Shown here: positions 43,399-57,300 of the stretch, piece after piece | How positions within the stretch are numbered: the first letter of the stretch is position 1 | Layout: each line of letters starts with the position of its first letter | DNA from: Loxodes magnus | Lineage: Eukaryota > Ciliophora > Karyorelictea > Loxodida > Loxodidae | Length of the DNA: 64,000 bases | NCBI GenBank assembly: GCA_946699065.1 | Contig: CAMPDV010000440.1 | Span: 186,001-250,000 of the forward strand | Direction: 5' to 3' | Program-made: the position numbers and the translations under genes | Notes under the pieces: model-generated | What the model saw: only the letters and a program-made list of their open reading frames with translations | Database searches by the model: none | What the model was told of the DNA's origin: nothing

Positions 43399-46300
43399 GA
43401 AACTTATGATTTGACTTAATTAAATTTTACGATTAAATATATAAGATATTGGTAATGCATTTAAATGAATGTTTAATGTTAATTATGTTTGTTATTTTAT
43501 GAAATGTTTGCTTTATATATTTATTTAAAATTTGTTATATTCTTAAATATTATTGGTTTAAAAAAGGTTGAGTAATATAGGTTATTGAAATTAGGGAAGT
43601 ATGTTGATTTAAAGTGTTAATGTTTAAAAATATTAAAAATATAATTTTGGTAAAAGAAGACAAATAATAAATTTAAGTTTAATTTTATGATATAAAATTT
43701 TATAGATTAATTTTTAGATTTTGTAAAAATTTCAAGTTGAGTATAAATTATCATTTTTTTGTGAAGTAGTTATTATTTATAAGGGCAAAGTTAGTTTATA
43801 ATTTTGAATATTAATTAAAAAATTTAATTAAGTATTTTATTTATTTTATTTTAAATTAAATTTTTTTTTATATTATTAATTATTATAATTAATTATTATT
43901 GATTATTATTATTTATTATTATTAAATTTTAATTTTTATGTTCAACATGTTACGTTTCTAATTAGAAATTTTTTTTTCTGATGGTAAATTTTTTATTTAT
44001 CTTTCAGGTTTAGAGCATGGATTTCATGAAAATGAAAAATGTGTTTTTTTGCTCACAGTTTTGCACTACCAAAGATTTCTGGGTCGGAATAAATTTAATT
44101 ATTTCAGAATAAAAAATGTTAAAATTGGAATAAATTTTGAAAGTAGTTTTTAAAAAAGTTTTTAAAATTTCTTAGAAAAGCGTTTCTAAAATATGTTGAA
44201 AATAGTTATCTAAAATCGTTTTGGAAATAAAATTTGGAAATTAATTTTAAAAATCTTTGAATTTTTTTAAGGAATTTTTTTGATAAATATTTCTGGGACG
44301 GGATACATTTTTTTTAATATGTAAAAAAGGGGATTTTTTTAAATAGACTTAAAACTAAAAAAATTTTGAATTTTGGGTTACTGATTTAATTTTTTAAGCT
44401 ATATGTTATTAAATATATTTAGATATGTTTATTCTTGTGTTTAAGTTCAATAATAAATTTTAATTTTTATGTTTAATATGTTTCATTTTCGATTGGAAAA
44501 TACAATTTTCTGAAATTAATTTTTTTATTTATCATTATCTTTCAATTTTAGAGCTTAAATTTCATGAAAATAAAAAATTTGTTTTTTTACTCAGCGTTTT
44601 ACACTACCAAATATTTTCGGCACGCAATAAATTTAATTATTTCGGAATAAAAAATTTTAAAATTGTATAAATTTTCAAGAAAAATTCCAAATATAAAAGA
44701 TTTTTGAGAAAAAAATAGGAACAAAAAAACTTTATATTCGAAATAGAATTTGGAAATCTTTTTTGTTGAAATAGTATTTTGTAAAAATAAAAAAAAAATT
44801 TTTTGTTAGGAAAATTTTTTGATTTGAAGAATTTTTAACAAAATTGTTTTATTTTTAATTTAAAAATATATTTTTGATAAGGTAAATTATTTTTGAAATT
44901 ATAAAAATAATTTATTGTTTATGTTTTGGAAAAAATACAATTTTTAATTTTGAACTTCTTTTCGAGTAAATGAAAAAATTCGATTTAAAAATTTTTAATG
45001 TTATAAGAATTTACTTAAATAAAAAGGATCTCAAGAAAAAAGTAGATATAATAAAATAAACCATGAAATTGTGAAAAAATTATCTTTTTTTCGCTCTGAG
45101 TTATACGCTACAAAAGATTTTCAGGATAGATAAATCTTTTTCTTAAAGGGATAGAATTTTAAAAAATTTGAAAAGTTTTTTAAATGACTTTTAAGAAGTA
45201 AAGATAACAAAATAAATGACAATTTTAGGAAGATACAAAATCAGTAAAATTTTTTTTCTATAAGAGGGCTTAAAACTAACTTTTTAATAGATAATGCGAA
45301 TTTTTAAAATAACTAATCAAAAAGAACTAAAAAATCTCTTTATAAAAATATGATCAATCAAATAGAAAAAATGAGGTACAATACATCTGTAATAATAAAT
45401 TTTAGGCCAATTTACAAAGAATCTAAAAAAGTAATTAAAGAAGGATCTAAATAATATATCTAACTTAACTATATAAAATATAGAAACAAAAATTTATTAA
45501 TCAAGTTTAAAAATATTCTGCTGTATTATAATAATTAGAAAAACATTAAAAATCGAAAAGATGAGTAAATGAAAAGAGCTTACTACGACTAACTATCTGT
45601 TTTTAGTTTGCGAAAAGATGTTAATTTAGAAGAGAAAAATAAGTTTTTAAGAAAAAATAGCTATATTAAGTATTTTTTCTCTTAAAAATTAGTTCTAATT
45701 TGGTAATATTAAAAGGAATAGGTTTAGGTTTCTGATGATTAGGAAGTTGAATATATCTACTATGTATATAGAAAATAGATTTTATTTATTAATGTTGTAA
45801 TTTCTAATGAAGCTATTTGATTAAAGTTGAAAGGTTTTTTAAAAAATGGATTGACTATTTATGATTAAGAAAGATTTGGTAGTAAAGTATATAAATAATT
45901 TGAATATATGGAAAATGATAAAAATCTTAAGTTTCTTGTAAATTATCTTATATTTGCATCTAAAATAAGAATAAAATGATATTCTAATATTAAATAATAG
46001 GAATTACCAAAATGAAAGTGTAAATAATTAAGAAATCAATATAGTTTTCATTATATCAAAAAAGGTTAAAAGCTTTAATTTTTTGTATTAATTAAAATAA
46101 TATACAAAGTGTAATTTAATAACTATTATAATTATATCTATATGGGAAATATTTCGTACAATATAAAAAGAAACATATATAGCATAATAAAAAGCAAAGC
46201 TTTTTCTAAGATGATAAAGCGAATAATACACAATTTCATAAATGACCTTAAAAATGAGGTATTTTTGTTTGATTCTAAATGATTAGACAACTAAATGATA

Positions 46301-46759
46301 ATTGATAATTTAAGGATTGCTTTAATAAATGTTTGGTTTAATATACAATATAGTATTTTTTAATTTAAGATGCTAAATATTCATAAACATAAAAACATTT
46401 AAAGTGGTTTAATAAATAGGATTTGATTAAGCACTTATTTAAATTTAAAAGATCTTATCAAGAAATTAAATTAAAATATTTTCATATTCATTTTCTAATT
46501 AAATAGTCATTATTTATATTTATCTATTTGATTGATGTTTTAAAGATTGTAATTATATTTATTCATAAAGTATGATATCAACTGAAAATTGCTAGATTAT
46601 TTAAAGATAAAAACTTAATTCTTAAAACAATTCTTTTATAAGATAAACAGTGATAAGATGATATTATAGCTTAAAAATAACATTTTTTCTGCAAATTTAT
46701 TTATAAAAAAAACTTAATTTTATGTGAGATTAATTGAAGATGAGCAAGAATTTGAGGAA
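43399..46759. other. AT-rich region downstream of WD40 copy 1
   Basis: No coding support. The first part carries the dispersed motif array (44,043-45,127); 45,130-46,759 is low-complexity A/T. Confidence 0.5.
44043..45127 (+). repeat. Three copies of the dispersed motif, ~500-540 bp apart
   Basis: At 44,043, 44,582 and 45,084. Core: T7, GCTCA(C)AG, TTTTGCACTACCAAAGATTT, CTGGGTCGGAATAAA. The first two copies are also preceded by TTATCTTTCA...TTTAGAGC and ATTTCATGAAAAT, so the repeated unit is longer than the core. Similar copies follow the other WD40 gene at 11,109. Confidence 0.75.
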
Positions 46760-47690
46760 ATATAAAATAAATAGGTTATAAGATGCAATATATCGTCAAA
46801 AATATTTAGAATCTTTTCTGCAAACTTATCTCCATCTATTTTAAATGAAGAATTTAGGTTTTTGTAAAACCACTCTAAGGCTTTTATTAGCCCAAATGGT
46901 AATTTAACTCTCTTAAATTGATCTCATAAAAATCTTCTTTCTATTGAGTCAAACATTTTTCCAACATCTATCAGTGTTGCTATCAATTTAGTCTTATCTT
47001 AGCACGTTTCCGATAGTTATCAATTATTTGTTATATTATTAAATTTATTAAGTTGTTTATCTATTTTTCATAAATCCCATTTATGAAGAACGAATCAAAT
47101 TTCTCTAATAAAGCAGATTGTATAGTCTTTTTGTTAAAGCTTTATCATATAGTTTTATAATAATATTAATAAGAGAAATAGGTAGTCAGTTTTTCCAGTC
47201 ATCTTTATTTCCTTTTTTAAATATTGGAATTACCGACAATGTATTTAATTCCTAAGGATTATTCCAAATCTTAACATATTATTCAGAAAAGAGTGAAGAA
47301 TTATTAACAAATATTATCCACCATATTTCAGAAGATCACCTTTTATTCAAGCTGAAACAGCTGCTTTTCCATTCATAATTTCTTTTATAATTTCTTTATA
47401 ATTTCTTGTATGGTAAAAAGATAAAATCCTTATAAATATGAGAGTTGATAATCTTTAATTTCCTAAATACTATCTCATATTTTATCTATTTTTTAATTAC
47501 TGAGAATTATATTATTTAGTTAGATTAAAATTTTTGTTAAAAATAAATTCTTCCATTAATCAATGGATTTATTTTTGATTTCTTAATTAAAGTTAATTTA
47601 ATTTATTTTTTAGGGTTTTTAATTTTCTTAGTATGTGAAAATATTTCTTTATCATCTCCATTTAGAAGTAAAAGTTTCTTTTTTGTTTTG
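46760..47690 (-). pseudogene. LINE reverse-transcriptase fragment
   Basis: Minus-strand reading ATLIDVGKMFDSIERRF, then RVKLPFGLIKALEWFYKNLN, aligns with the reverse-transcriptase core of the LINE at 52,510-52,630 (ATLIDVEKMFDTIERRL). Upstream it continues with weaker matches to the region near 52,200-52,400. It stops before the QGSSHGP and ADD motifs, so it is truncated at both ends. Confidence 0.8.
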
Positions 47691-47714
47691 TTTTTTTAAA
47701 CTTTCAATTAAAAA

Positions 47715-48345
47715 AATTTTACTAAATATATAAGAGACAAAATACAATAATATTTCTATAATATAGCTACTCAAAAATTTAAGAGAATGAAAAAAGCTAA
47801 AATATATATTAAGCAGTTTCGTATCTTAACCAATTTCCAGTAATTACTTACACTAAGTTGAGCAAATAATTTAGACAAAAAATTATCAGTATATATAAAC
47901 TTAGAACCCAATCTTTTAATCCCCGAAAAGATTTTTAAGATCGTCATTATCCTATTGATAATCCCTACTTTATGTGGGGAGAGTATGATATATTTGAGCA
48001 CATTTTTAAATATATATACTATTATAATACAAGAGATTGACTATCGTAAAAGATTAAGTATTATGACTTAAGACACCTTATATTATATGATTAAGGACTT
48101 ATAAACTCCTTTCCAAAGTCTTATTTGGGATATTTAGATTTATAAATAAAAATATTTTACAAGAAACTTTTATCAAGAAGGTTAGAATTATTAGAAATGG
48201 AAAAAGCAAAAAGGGAGAAATAAAAGATGAGACTATAACAAGAGTAATTTAAAATTGATGATTTCGAGATTATATTAAAAGCATTAAAAACATTTACTAA
48301 TGTCTATAATTGAAGGAAGCAATTCATGCAGTTATAGATGTCAAA
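47715..48345 (+). pseudogene. 5'-truncated LINE tail with 3' hairpin
   Basis: Plus-strand reading KIQQYFYNIATQKFKRMK, then KDFQDRHYPIDNPYFMWGEY, aligns with the C-terminus of ORF2 at 53,570-53,870. A frame change lies near 47,840. The zinc-like CFCG has become FMWG. It ends with the family hairpin (48,300-48,341), whose arms keep pairing through G-T wobbles. It lies directly upstream of the full-length LINE. Confidence 0.8.
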
Positions 48346-48476
48346 AAATTGTTTTTATTTAAAATTTAAATAAACAGTTTCGTACAACAACTCTTTCATT
48401 AAATTGAAATATTATTACTAAACAGCTTTAATTTATTGTAAACTATTTATTAATATAGTTTAGTCATTAAAAAAAG

Positions 48477-50130
48477 ATGGAGAGTTGGAACAAAAGTTTT
48501 TTTATCGAAAAGATTAATCGTAATACTACTGATCAATCTTTCTAAAATTAACAAACACCAACTAAGATTTAAAAGAAAAAATATTGGAAAAAAAATGGAT
48601 GATTTCTAAATATCGCAGGATTATAATCTTGACGACTCTTCTTTATCTAAAAATAAAGAAGCTGCCATCTTATGAAATGAGCATAGGCAGATGCTCGACT
48701 ACTTTCTAAAAAGTTACCCTAATTCATTTCAATTCAAATCCGTAAAGAAGATAATTAACTTGTTAAGAGCTTTACTAAATATATGTAGTTAATCTCCAGT
48801 TAACAAGTTCCTTCGTATTCCGTTAAAATTACTTCGAAATTCCCTAAAAAGTGGAAATTAACTATCAAGAATTCTAAAGATTGAGAAATATACTTATAGA
48901 TAAAAAAAATAGTTTGGTACCTCAGTCTCACCAATCGTATCAAAAATATCCTTTTTATAGTAAGATACTTTGGATATTATATTATCTAACCAGTTTTAAG
49001 CAGGAAATAATACTATGGATATTTAAGATACTCTTTTAATTAAAAAATAAAATGAAACGCTTTTGAATGAAGTAAAAAAGCTTCAGACATAAATAAAAAA
49101 CTTAACAGATAATAACATTTCTTTAGAAAAAAAAATTTTTGCACAAATTAATCAAAACAATTAAGACATGATATACTCTTATGAAGCAATCTATGAGCAG
49201 TACAAGATTTATATAAATAAAATTAATAAGAAAATTAAGGATATCAAATAATTTATATTATATCATACTTAATAGTTACTTTAAGAAGTTTATAAATAAA
49301 GGAATAATACTAGAGAGATGGAAATTAAACAGACTTTTTAAACTAATAATTTGAATAAACTTATTTTAATCAATAAATAGACTTAAACTGAGTTAGTTGA
49401 AAATCATAAATCGATATAAACAAATTTGTAATTTAATGAAATATTTACTTATTAATAAATGAACTATCTGCAATGTTTAATTGAACTATATTAATATCAA
49501 CAATAGTAATCAGACCAAATATAATGAGAATTTTAATAAGTTTATTAGCTAAAGAATAAGACTGAAGTCGAATTTAAAAATTAGTAATTTGAAAATCAAT
49601 AATACAATAAACAGTGCTAGGAGTTATAAAATTAAATCTTATTTTTTAGTTAAGAATTAGAGAATCAATAACAATATAATTCTGAACAGATTAGGATATT
49701 ACAAGCACAGCATTAATAAAAAGAATGAATCCTGTAAGGATTTTTAACATAAAAATAAAATGAAATTGAAAACATAACAAGCTTTTATACTAAGCAACTA
49801 TAAAAATATTAAAAAATATATTTTGAAATGTAAACATAAACAGAAACAAATTAAACCAAAATTAATTAAACTTAAACAGATGTTATAGGATAGGATAAGC
49901 AAATTTAAGTAAAAATCCAGTGTTTAGATATATCATCTAACACAATAAAAGTTGATCAATTAGACCAATTTTGCCGAGTGAATTTGTAAGAAAAGAATTA
50001 TATAAAATTCTAGTAATCCTATCATTAGTTAAATATAGATTTCATATGTAACAATTAAAAGTAAGAGGAAAATCTGAGAAAATCTGAGAAAATCTGAGAA
50101 AATAATAAGAAATTAATAAAATGTTAATGA
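48477..50130 (+). CDS. LINE ORF1, long Gln-rich coiled coil
   Basis: Begins MESWNKSFFIEKINRN, homologous to the ORF at 12,812; the frame changes around 48,590 and continues from an internal ATG at 48,595 (MDDFQISQDYNLDDSS). Then follow about 500 residues of coiled coil, for example NETLLNEVKKLQTQIKNLTD and YFEMQTQTETNQTKINQT. Most Gln are TAA or TAG. Near its end AATCTGAGAA is repeated three times (50,071-50,100). No zinc knuckle was found, unlike the relative at 12,812. ORF1 proteins package element RNA (family knowledge). Confidence 0.65.
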
Positions 50131-53100
50131 ATGGATTATTTAGCCTTAAAGCTAAAAATTAATCAAAAGATTAATAGAACTAGACAGATTTCAATAAAAT
50201 TGAAAACTAAAAATGTTCTGTTGCTAAAAAATCAAACCCTCTTAAAAGAAAATAGGAAAAAGATTATATTTAAATTCCAGTAGCTAAACGTAGTATTAAT
50301 ATAGAGATCAAAAAGAAAGTGAAAAAATAATGCAATTTTTAAATTTTAAATCGCCTTTATTCAAGGAATTTATATTATAGGGTTCTTGAAGAAAAACACA
50401 GTATGAAATGAGTAATATTTAAGGCAGGTATGTGACAATAAATTAAAAATTAACCTTTGGAACTATTGATAGTATTAAAAAAACCAAAATATTTGTGGAT
50501 CAAAAGCTGTTATAAAAATATAATAAATAAGTAATTTTTATAATTATCTAATTCTTTCATCAGCATCCGGAATATGGTAAAAAATTTGTAAATGTTGATT
50601 ATGATTAACAAGGGAATAAAAATATTTGTATTTACGAAAATGGACTTCCAGCTGAATCAAAAGAAAGTAATAAAGATAATAATTAAAATTAATATTAATA
50701 TAGAACTCGAATCAAGATTGGACACGTTAACATTAATGGAATAGCAGGAAAACAGTTAATGATTGAAGAATTTATCAAAAGTAATGACATAGACATCTTC
50801 TCAATTAATGAAACATGACAAAAGTAAGATTTTCCTCCTATACTAATAAAAGGATATAGGATATACTTTAGAAATGCAGATAAAGAAGGAGGTGTAAGCT
50901 TGATTATTAGAGATGAAATCAATAGTACTGAATCTAGAGTAAATATAGAAACCTAAAATCGATTTGTTTCAGTCAAAATGGAAAATATATTAATCACATC
51001 TTGCTATATGCCTGACAATAATAAAAGTAGTCTTATTAAAGATTAAGCTTATGATTATATTAATACATATATTGCATAATTTCCAAATAATCCTCATATA
51101 TTGATAGGAGATTTCAATGCTCTATTATAAAATTACGGAAATAATACTTAAAACGATTATGACAACACATCTAGATTTTAAGAATTCTTGCAATAAAATG
51201 ATCTTCAAATAGTTAATAATACGATTAGTAATACATGCATACACAAAGGAACGGGAAAATTGTACTGTAATGACTATATTTTAATTAGTAGTCATTTAAA
51301 TAATAATTAATTTGTAAATTTTTAGGTTCACAATGGCTGCTTAAACACTGATCACATTCCAATTACAGTTAACTTTTTGTTTAATACAAAATATTATGAT
51401 GATGAAAAAATAATTTAGAGAAAATATAAAATTAATCGTTTGTAAGATCCAATTGATAGATAAAGATATTAACAATCATTTATACAAACTTGTAATTATT
51501 ACTTTCAAATAGATAGAAATAATTTAGAGGAATAGTACATGTACATTAGCAGAAATATTCAAGAAAACGCAGATTCAGTACTAGGATCATTTATTCTTGA
51601 TCCTAAATACAACAAACTTCCTCAAGATCTTGCAAGAAAGTATATAGATGCGAAAAGAGCTAACTAAGAGTATAAGAAACGCAAATTTATTTTGGAAGAA
51701 TTAATTAAAGAGTCCTTAATCTTCAGAAATCAGCTAATAAACTTTGAAATAAATATAAATATCATCTATGAAAATGGTTAAAAGATAAAGCAAAGAAGAA
51801 ATTTCTAAATCTTAATGAAGAACCAAAAATTATGTTTTAACAAGCGAAAAAGATTCTTAACCAAAAAATAAGAAACAAAATGAACTTTAATTAAGAGCTT
51901 AAAAACCAATTCGTTGATTCATGAGAGAATTTTGTTTTTAATAAACATTAAAATCTTACTTAATAGTAGCTTGACAATAGTAACAAAAATTTTAATCTAG
52001 TTTATTGAAATATTAAAGAAATTTAAGAGTAAATACCTTCCTATTTACAAGAATTCCAACTCTTTACGATTTAAGAAATTTAGGAAATTATTCAATAAAT
52101 CCCTACTGGAAAAGCAGCTGGTCCAGATGGCATAAAGGGAGAATTATTGAAGTATGGAGGTTATTATCTTACTTTGATTCTTCATTCTTTCTTGAATAAT
52201 ATGCTGAGGTTAGGTAGAATACCTGAAGAACTTAATACGTCAATCATTATTCCTATATTTAAAAAAGGAAGTAAAGATGACTGAAAAATTAGAGACCTAT
52301 TTCTTTGATGAACTCTATACTAAAAATATATGATAAAGTTTTAACTAAAAGGTTATATGATTAAATATATAAAAGAAACTTATCTTATGAAATCTAGATG
52401 GGATTCATGAAAAGGAAATAAACTACTATGCAAATTTGGACAATATAGTAAATAATAGAATCCTATCGCAAATAAGCAAAAGGGAAGACAAAACTCCTTG
52501 CCACACTAATAGATGTAGAGAAAATGTTTGATACTATAGAAAGAAGATTGCTTTTCGATTAACTCAGGAGAGTCAAGCTTCCTTTAGGACTTATAAATGC
52601 CCTTGAATCTTTCTATAAAAACATAAATTCCTCCTTTCTTATAGATGGAACCTTATCTAGGAAGATAAAATGCAATAATGGAGTTATGCAAGGTAGCTCA
52701 CATGGTCCAGTGCTTGCTTTGTTGTATTATGATATTGTAATCAGATATTTAGAAAGTAAAAGTAACATAATAGGATTCAAATGTAATAATGTTGGCAGAA
52801 GCTTCGCATGTAGAGGGTGGGCAGATGATTTAATTCTCTTATCAAAATCTGAAAATCCATGCAGATTTTAATAAATGAAACATAAAAAGTATTCGAATTA
52901 ACTTAATTGAATATTAATACTTCAAAATGCGAAGCTATTTAATTCTTAAAAAAGAATCAAAAAGAAGTTAAGTTAAACTTTAAAATAAAAGACAATCCAA
53001 TTATTTAGAAGTAATAAGTAACATATTTAGGAGTAATTCTTCATCAAAAAAAGGATCTAATTAATCACTGCAAATCGGTTTCATCTAATTATCTGTCTGG

Positions 53101-54226
53101 TATGAAGAAAGTAGTATATACATTATCAAGATATAAAAATGTGACACCTTGACATTTTAAGACTTTGTGCCGGATGTTCACGCTCCCTAAAATTGAATAT
53201 GGAGGAGAATTAATACCTTGAGCAGTCTAAAATGGAGCAACTGGAACACTAAATAAAATTGACAAAAATATGAGATTAATAGCAAGGAAAGCCTTCTAAG
53301 CACCTGAAAACACTTTTAATGAGTCCTGTTATATAGATCTTAACTGAATGCCATTTAAAGATATTATGACTTTGAGGTTTTTTAGATTTTTTTATAAAAT
53401 ACGATAAGAAAGTATTAAACTTCCATAATCAACATTAGGGACTCTCTTTATGAATAATTGATAGGAAGGATATTAATATAGAGACTAATTAACAAGATTA
53501 TCTGAATACTACGAAATTGACTTTAATAATTAGGAACATAATAGTAGCTTAACTACCTTTACGAAATATGTAAAGAACTAGATTGAACAAAAATTCTATA
53601 AAATAACTTAGTAAAGACTTAAATGTATGCCAACTGCAAAGATTTTTATAGAATAATTTTGTAACTAACGATAATTCCCAGAAATTACCTATCCGAAACT
53701 AAATAAATAATATAGAAAAGAAATAATCAGTATATACAAACTCAGAACTTAAAGCTACAACTTTCGGAAAGATCTTCAAGACAGATATTATCCTATCGAG
53801 AATCCTCATTGCTTCTGTGGAGAATTGAACAAGTTCCAACATATTATGGATTGCAATTGTTACATAGATATAAGAGAATGACTAAAAACAAAGATTGAAT
53901 AAGGTGATATAGGAAGATTAATAACCTATGATTAAAATTATATCAACTAATTCCCAAAAAACAAGATAGAATATATAGATTTACAAATAAAAATTTTCCA
54001 CAGGATGCTGCTCAAAAGGAGATTGGAATTATTCGAAATGGAAGAAGAATGATTGGAAAGTCCTGAATCTAAGGAATAGGAAGTAAAAAATCAAGAAAAT
54101 AGTGAAGAGAACGAAGAAAAGGAATAATAAGAAGAGCTAAAATAATAAGTGGAAGAATAGAAGGAAAAAATTGATAAATAAGATGATTAAGCTGAAGTAT
54201 AAGATAAAGATGAAAGCGGGAGATGA
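50131..54226 (+). CDS. LINE ORF2: AP endonuclease, reverse transcriptase, zinc-like C-terminus
   Basis: In order: IQGRYVTINQKLTFGT (near 50,420), endonuclease HVNINGIAGKQ, SINETWQKQ (TGA at 50,816-50,818 gives the Trp of the NETW motif), GDFNALLQNYG and NTDHIPI; reverse transcriptase GKAAGPDGIKGE (52,108), RPISLMNSILKIYDK, IDVEKMFDT, QGSSHGPVLALLYYD (52,688) and catalytic ADDL (52,821-52,832); C-terminal HCFCGELNKFQHIMDC (53,807); acidic tail; TGA stop 54,224-54,226. Frame changes occur near 51,760, 52,280 and 52,870. It performs target-primed reverse transcription in this family. All three reassigned codons are used inside conserved motifs. Confidence 0.85.
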
Positions 54227-54249
54227 AAAACTTATTAATAATTCTAAAG

Positions 54250-54289
54250 CATCTTTAATTGAAGGAAGTAATTCTAACAATTAAAGATG
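54250..54289 (+). promoter_or_regulatory. 3' terminal hairpin of the LINE
   Basis: CATCTTTAATTG pairs perfectly with CAATTAAAGATG around a 16-nt loop AAGGAAGTAATTCTAA. Similar hairpins end the truncated copies at 48,300-48,341 and 26,958-26,997. It probably serves as the reverse-transcriptase recognition site; that role is inferred from other LINE families. Confidence 0.7.
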
Positions 54290-54324
54290 TTACCAGACTA
54301 TTTTAGTTTAGTTTAAGTTTAAGT

Positions 54325-57300
54325 ATAAGTGATTATGACAAGAATTTAAGAAATATAATATTTAATCTAAAAGAATATGATAAATATTATAAATGACACA
54401 ATTTAATAATAAAATGATTAGGAAGAAAAATGTATTGAAATAAAAACTAAATATAAAATTTGACTATTAAAAATATTTAGAATCTAATAATAAAAACTAT
54501 AAATAAATAAGCATAAACAATAAAAATAATAAGAAATGAAAATGCTATAAAGTTTGAAAGAATTATATAAATTAAAGTATTTGATTTGTAATTTTTATTA
54601 AAATAGTAATATTTATATATAAGTTAAAATTATTTAAAACTATGCTTAAAATGTTTAAAAATAAAGAAAATTATTTTTTAAGGTATTTAAATATATTAAA
54701 TAAGTTTAATTATATTTTTTAAATACATAAATTTGATAGTTTCTTTTATTTCTAATTATATCTTAAAATAATATGATATTTTAATTTTTAATAATTTTAC
54801 AAATTAAATATTTTAAATTTGATATCTAAATTCTTTTTAATTTATATTTTGCTAAACTAAAGTTATATGAAAAATTAATTAAAACTATTTTATAAAAATA
54901 TATTATTTTAATATATAATAAGAAATATTTTTATAATAGATAAAAAGAATCCGATCATGATGTAAAATTGATTATTATTTTATTTATTTACTTTATAATT
55001 TCTTTGTTTAAATTTATTATCTATAAATACATTTTTTTACAATGCAAAGGCTTTAAAATTCTAGTCTCACATTTTTTAATTTTTATATAAATTTGAAAGT
55101 ATGATAACCACTTGCTATAGTTAGAAATTTTCTTTGATAAAAGTATAAATATTACTTATCAACTTGATAGAGTTTTTAATTGATTATAAAATAGATTTTT
55201 ATAATAAGTTTCGTCTGTTTAAAAAATGATTTTTAATAGAAAGGGATATTTGAAACTAAAAATAAGAAGGGATATATACTCTATTGATATAATTTATTTT
55301 ATAAATAAATAATTTTTCCTTATGTACCTATTTTAAGTAAAAAAATAGCATTTTCCAGTCTGTTAAAGCTAGAATTTGAAAACTTGGATTTTAATTATAA
55401 TTAGTACAATTATTATTAAATACTAATTATTACTAATGATTTTTCTATGAAGATTAATCTATAAAAATAATAAATATACGTAAATAAATTATAAATAGTA
55501 TTATAATAATATTATTTTCACTAATAATTAATAACTATAAATGAGTAAGTTTTTATAAAATTTAATTACCAGAAATATTTAAAATATTTAAATAATATTA
55601 AATTTTAAATAAGCAAGAATAATATTCAAATTTCTATCATTTATATTTTATACAAATTTATCAAAAACTTTAATTTAATTTAATTATTCTTCTTAGACAA
55701 TCTTTAACTCTCCTAAAAAATGCTTCTAATTTCATATTTTAGGCATATTTGAATCAATAAAATTATAAATATGTTTTTAATTCAAAATTTTAATTTAGTT
55801 TGCTACTTTACTTAATATTTAAGAATCTTAATATTGATATGAATTAAATTATTTTTAAAAACATTTAGCGGGATTTCATATTAAGTTTAGAAAAAGAATT
55901 AGAAAATAAAAAATTAAATAATTTTTTTACTTATTTATTCAAATATTGAATAGTTTCCATTTAAGAAGAAGTTAAAATTTTAGATTAGTAAAATAATTAG
56001 TACTTATATATATATCCATAATCGATGAAAAATAGTAAAAATAAACTAAATAGGCTGATTATAAAAATCTGAGAGTTAGAGAATTTTTTAAGATTTTTAA
56101 GATTTTTAATTTTTTATATTTTTAAATGTAAAATTTCTAAGAATAATAATTTTTTTGTTGAATTAGTTTATTTAAAAAGTAAATAAATGGTAGATTTATA
56201 AAATTAGTATTTTTAATATTTATCTTAAATATTGTTAAATATAAAGTTTTAAATTATAATATTTTTTAATTTTTTTAATTAATTAATTTATACTTTTTTC
56301 TCTTTTAGTAATTCTTTTAAATAATTTAAGTTGATAGTGTCAATTAAATAATTAGTAAATTTTATTTTAATTTTTGAAAAATGAAATTTCTTAAGTTTTG
56401 GTTATAATTTAAGTTTGATATTTGAGTAGATTTGGTTAAAATCTAGATTACATAATTGATTATATGTTTGATCTAAAGATGAATATTGAAAATATTAATT
56501 TATAATATCATTTAGAATTATATATTTTGTTAATATTTTTTAAATTATATTTAATTAATTATTTTGCATTTACTTTGTTTTTTATAAAATATTAAGAGAT
56601 TTTATATAAATTATTTTAAATTTTTACAAATAGAAAAATATTAATTTTCCTTATTTTCATTTAAAATATTATTCTTAATAAGAAATCACAATTTTATTAA
56701 ATATTTTATCTAGAGGATAACAAAATTTCTTATTAGTCTCTAATTAAACCTATAATAGTTAAAGGACTTAGAATATTTGCAAGTACAAGTAAAAAGGAAT
56801 TTTCTTTTAAGTTTTTATGAATTAATATTACTAAATAAGGAGGCTATAATATATTAAGCACTTGATTTTAAGATAAATAGAGGACTTTAGATATATGAAT
56901 AATTGACTCTATTGAAGAGCTAGCTTTTCTTGGTTTAATTATATAAAAGAATAATGTTTTCTCTTTACTATTTATTTTATATAATTACCTAAATGTTTTA
57001 TAGAACTAGTATCATTAATACTTTAAATATATTCTTATACTCACTAAAATAAACTTAGATAAATTAAGACTACATTTTTTACAAAATGTACCTATCAGCT
57101 TTCCAAACAAAAGTTAATTACAAAAGATAGTTAATAAAAAGGAATATATAAATATAATTTAAATTTAGCAAAATTATAAATCATCTAAAAATCAAACTTA
57201 TTTTAATGCCTAACTTTCAAATCATTAACTATCTATATCATCAGATTTCAATCTTTTCTAATCAGATTAATAAATGTATAAAGCAAAACATGTACAATTC

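Larger units (their letters stand above)
38022..54324 (+). repeat. First unit of a 16.3-kb tandem duplication
   Basis: From 38,022 the sequence recurs at 54,325 with a constant offset of 16,303, changing to 16,307 after a 4-bp insertion near 57,751, and continues to the window end. Only about eight substitutions were noticed in 9.7 kb. The unit contains a WD40 gene, dispersed motif copies, two LINE fragments and a nearly full-length LINE. A recent duplication, an unresolved tandem array, or an assembly duplication would all look like this. Confidence 0.9.
48468..54324 (+). mobile_element. Nearly full-length APE-type non-LTR retrotransposon
   Basis: About 5.9 kb with an ORF1, an endonuclease/reverse-transcriptase ORF2, a 3' hairpin and a short AGTTTA-rich tail. 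The 5' end (A7 then GATGGAGAGTTGGAACAAA) matches the 5' end of the ORF1-only element at 12,803. The 3' end coincides with the junction of the tandem duplication. No target-site duplication was found. Frameshifts in both ORFs suggest this copy is not active. Confidence 0.8.
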
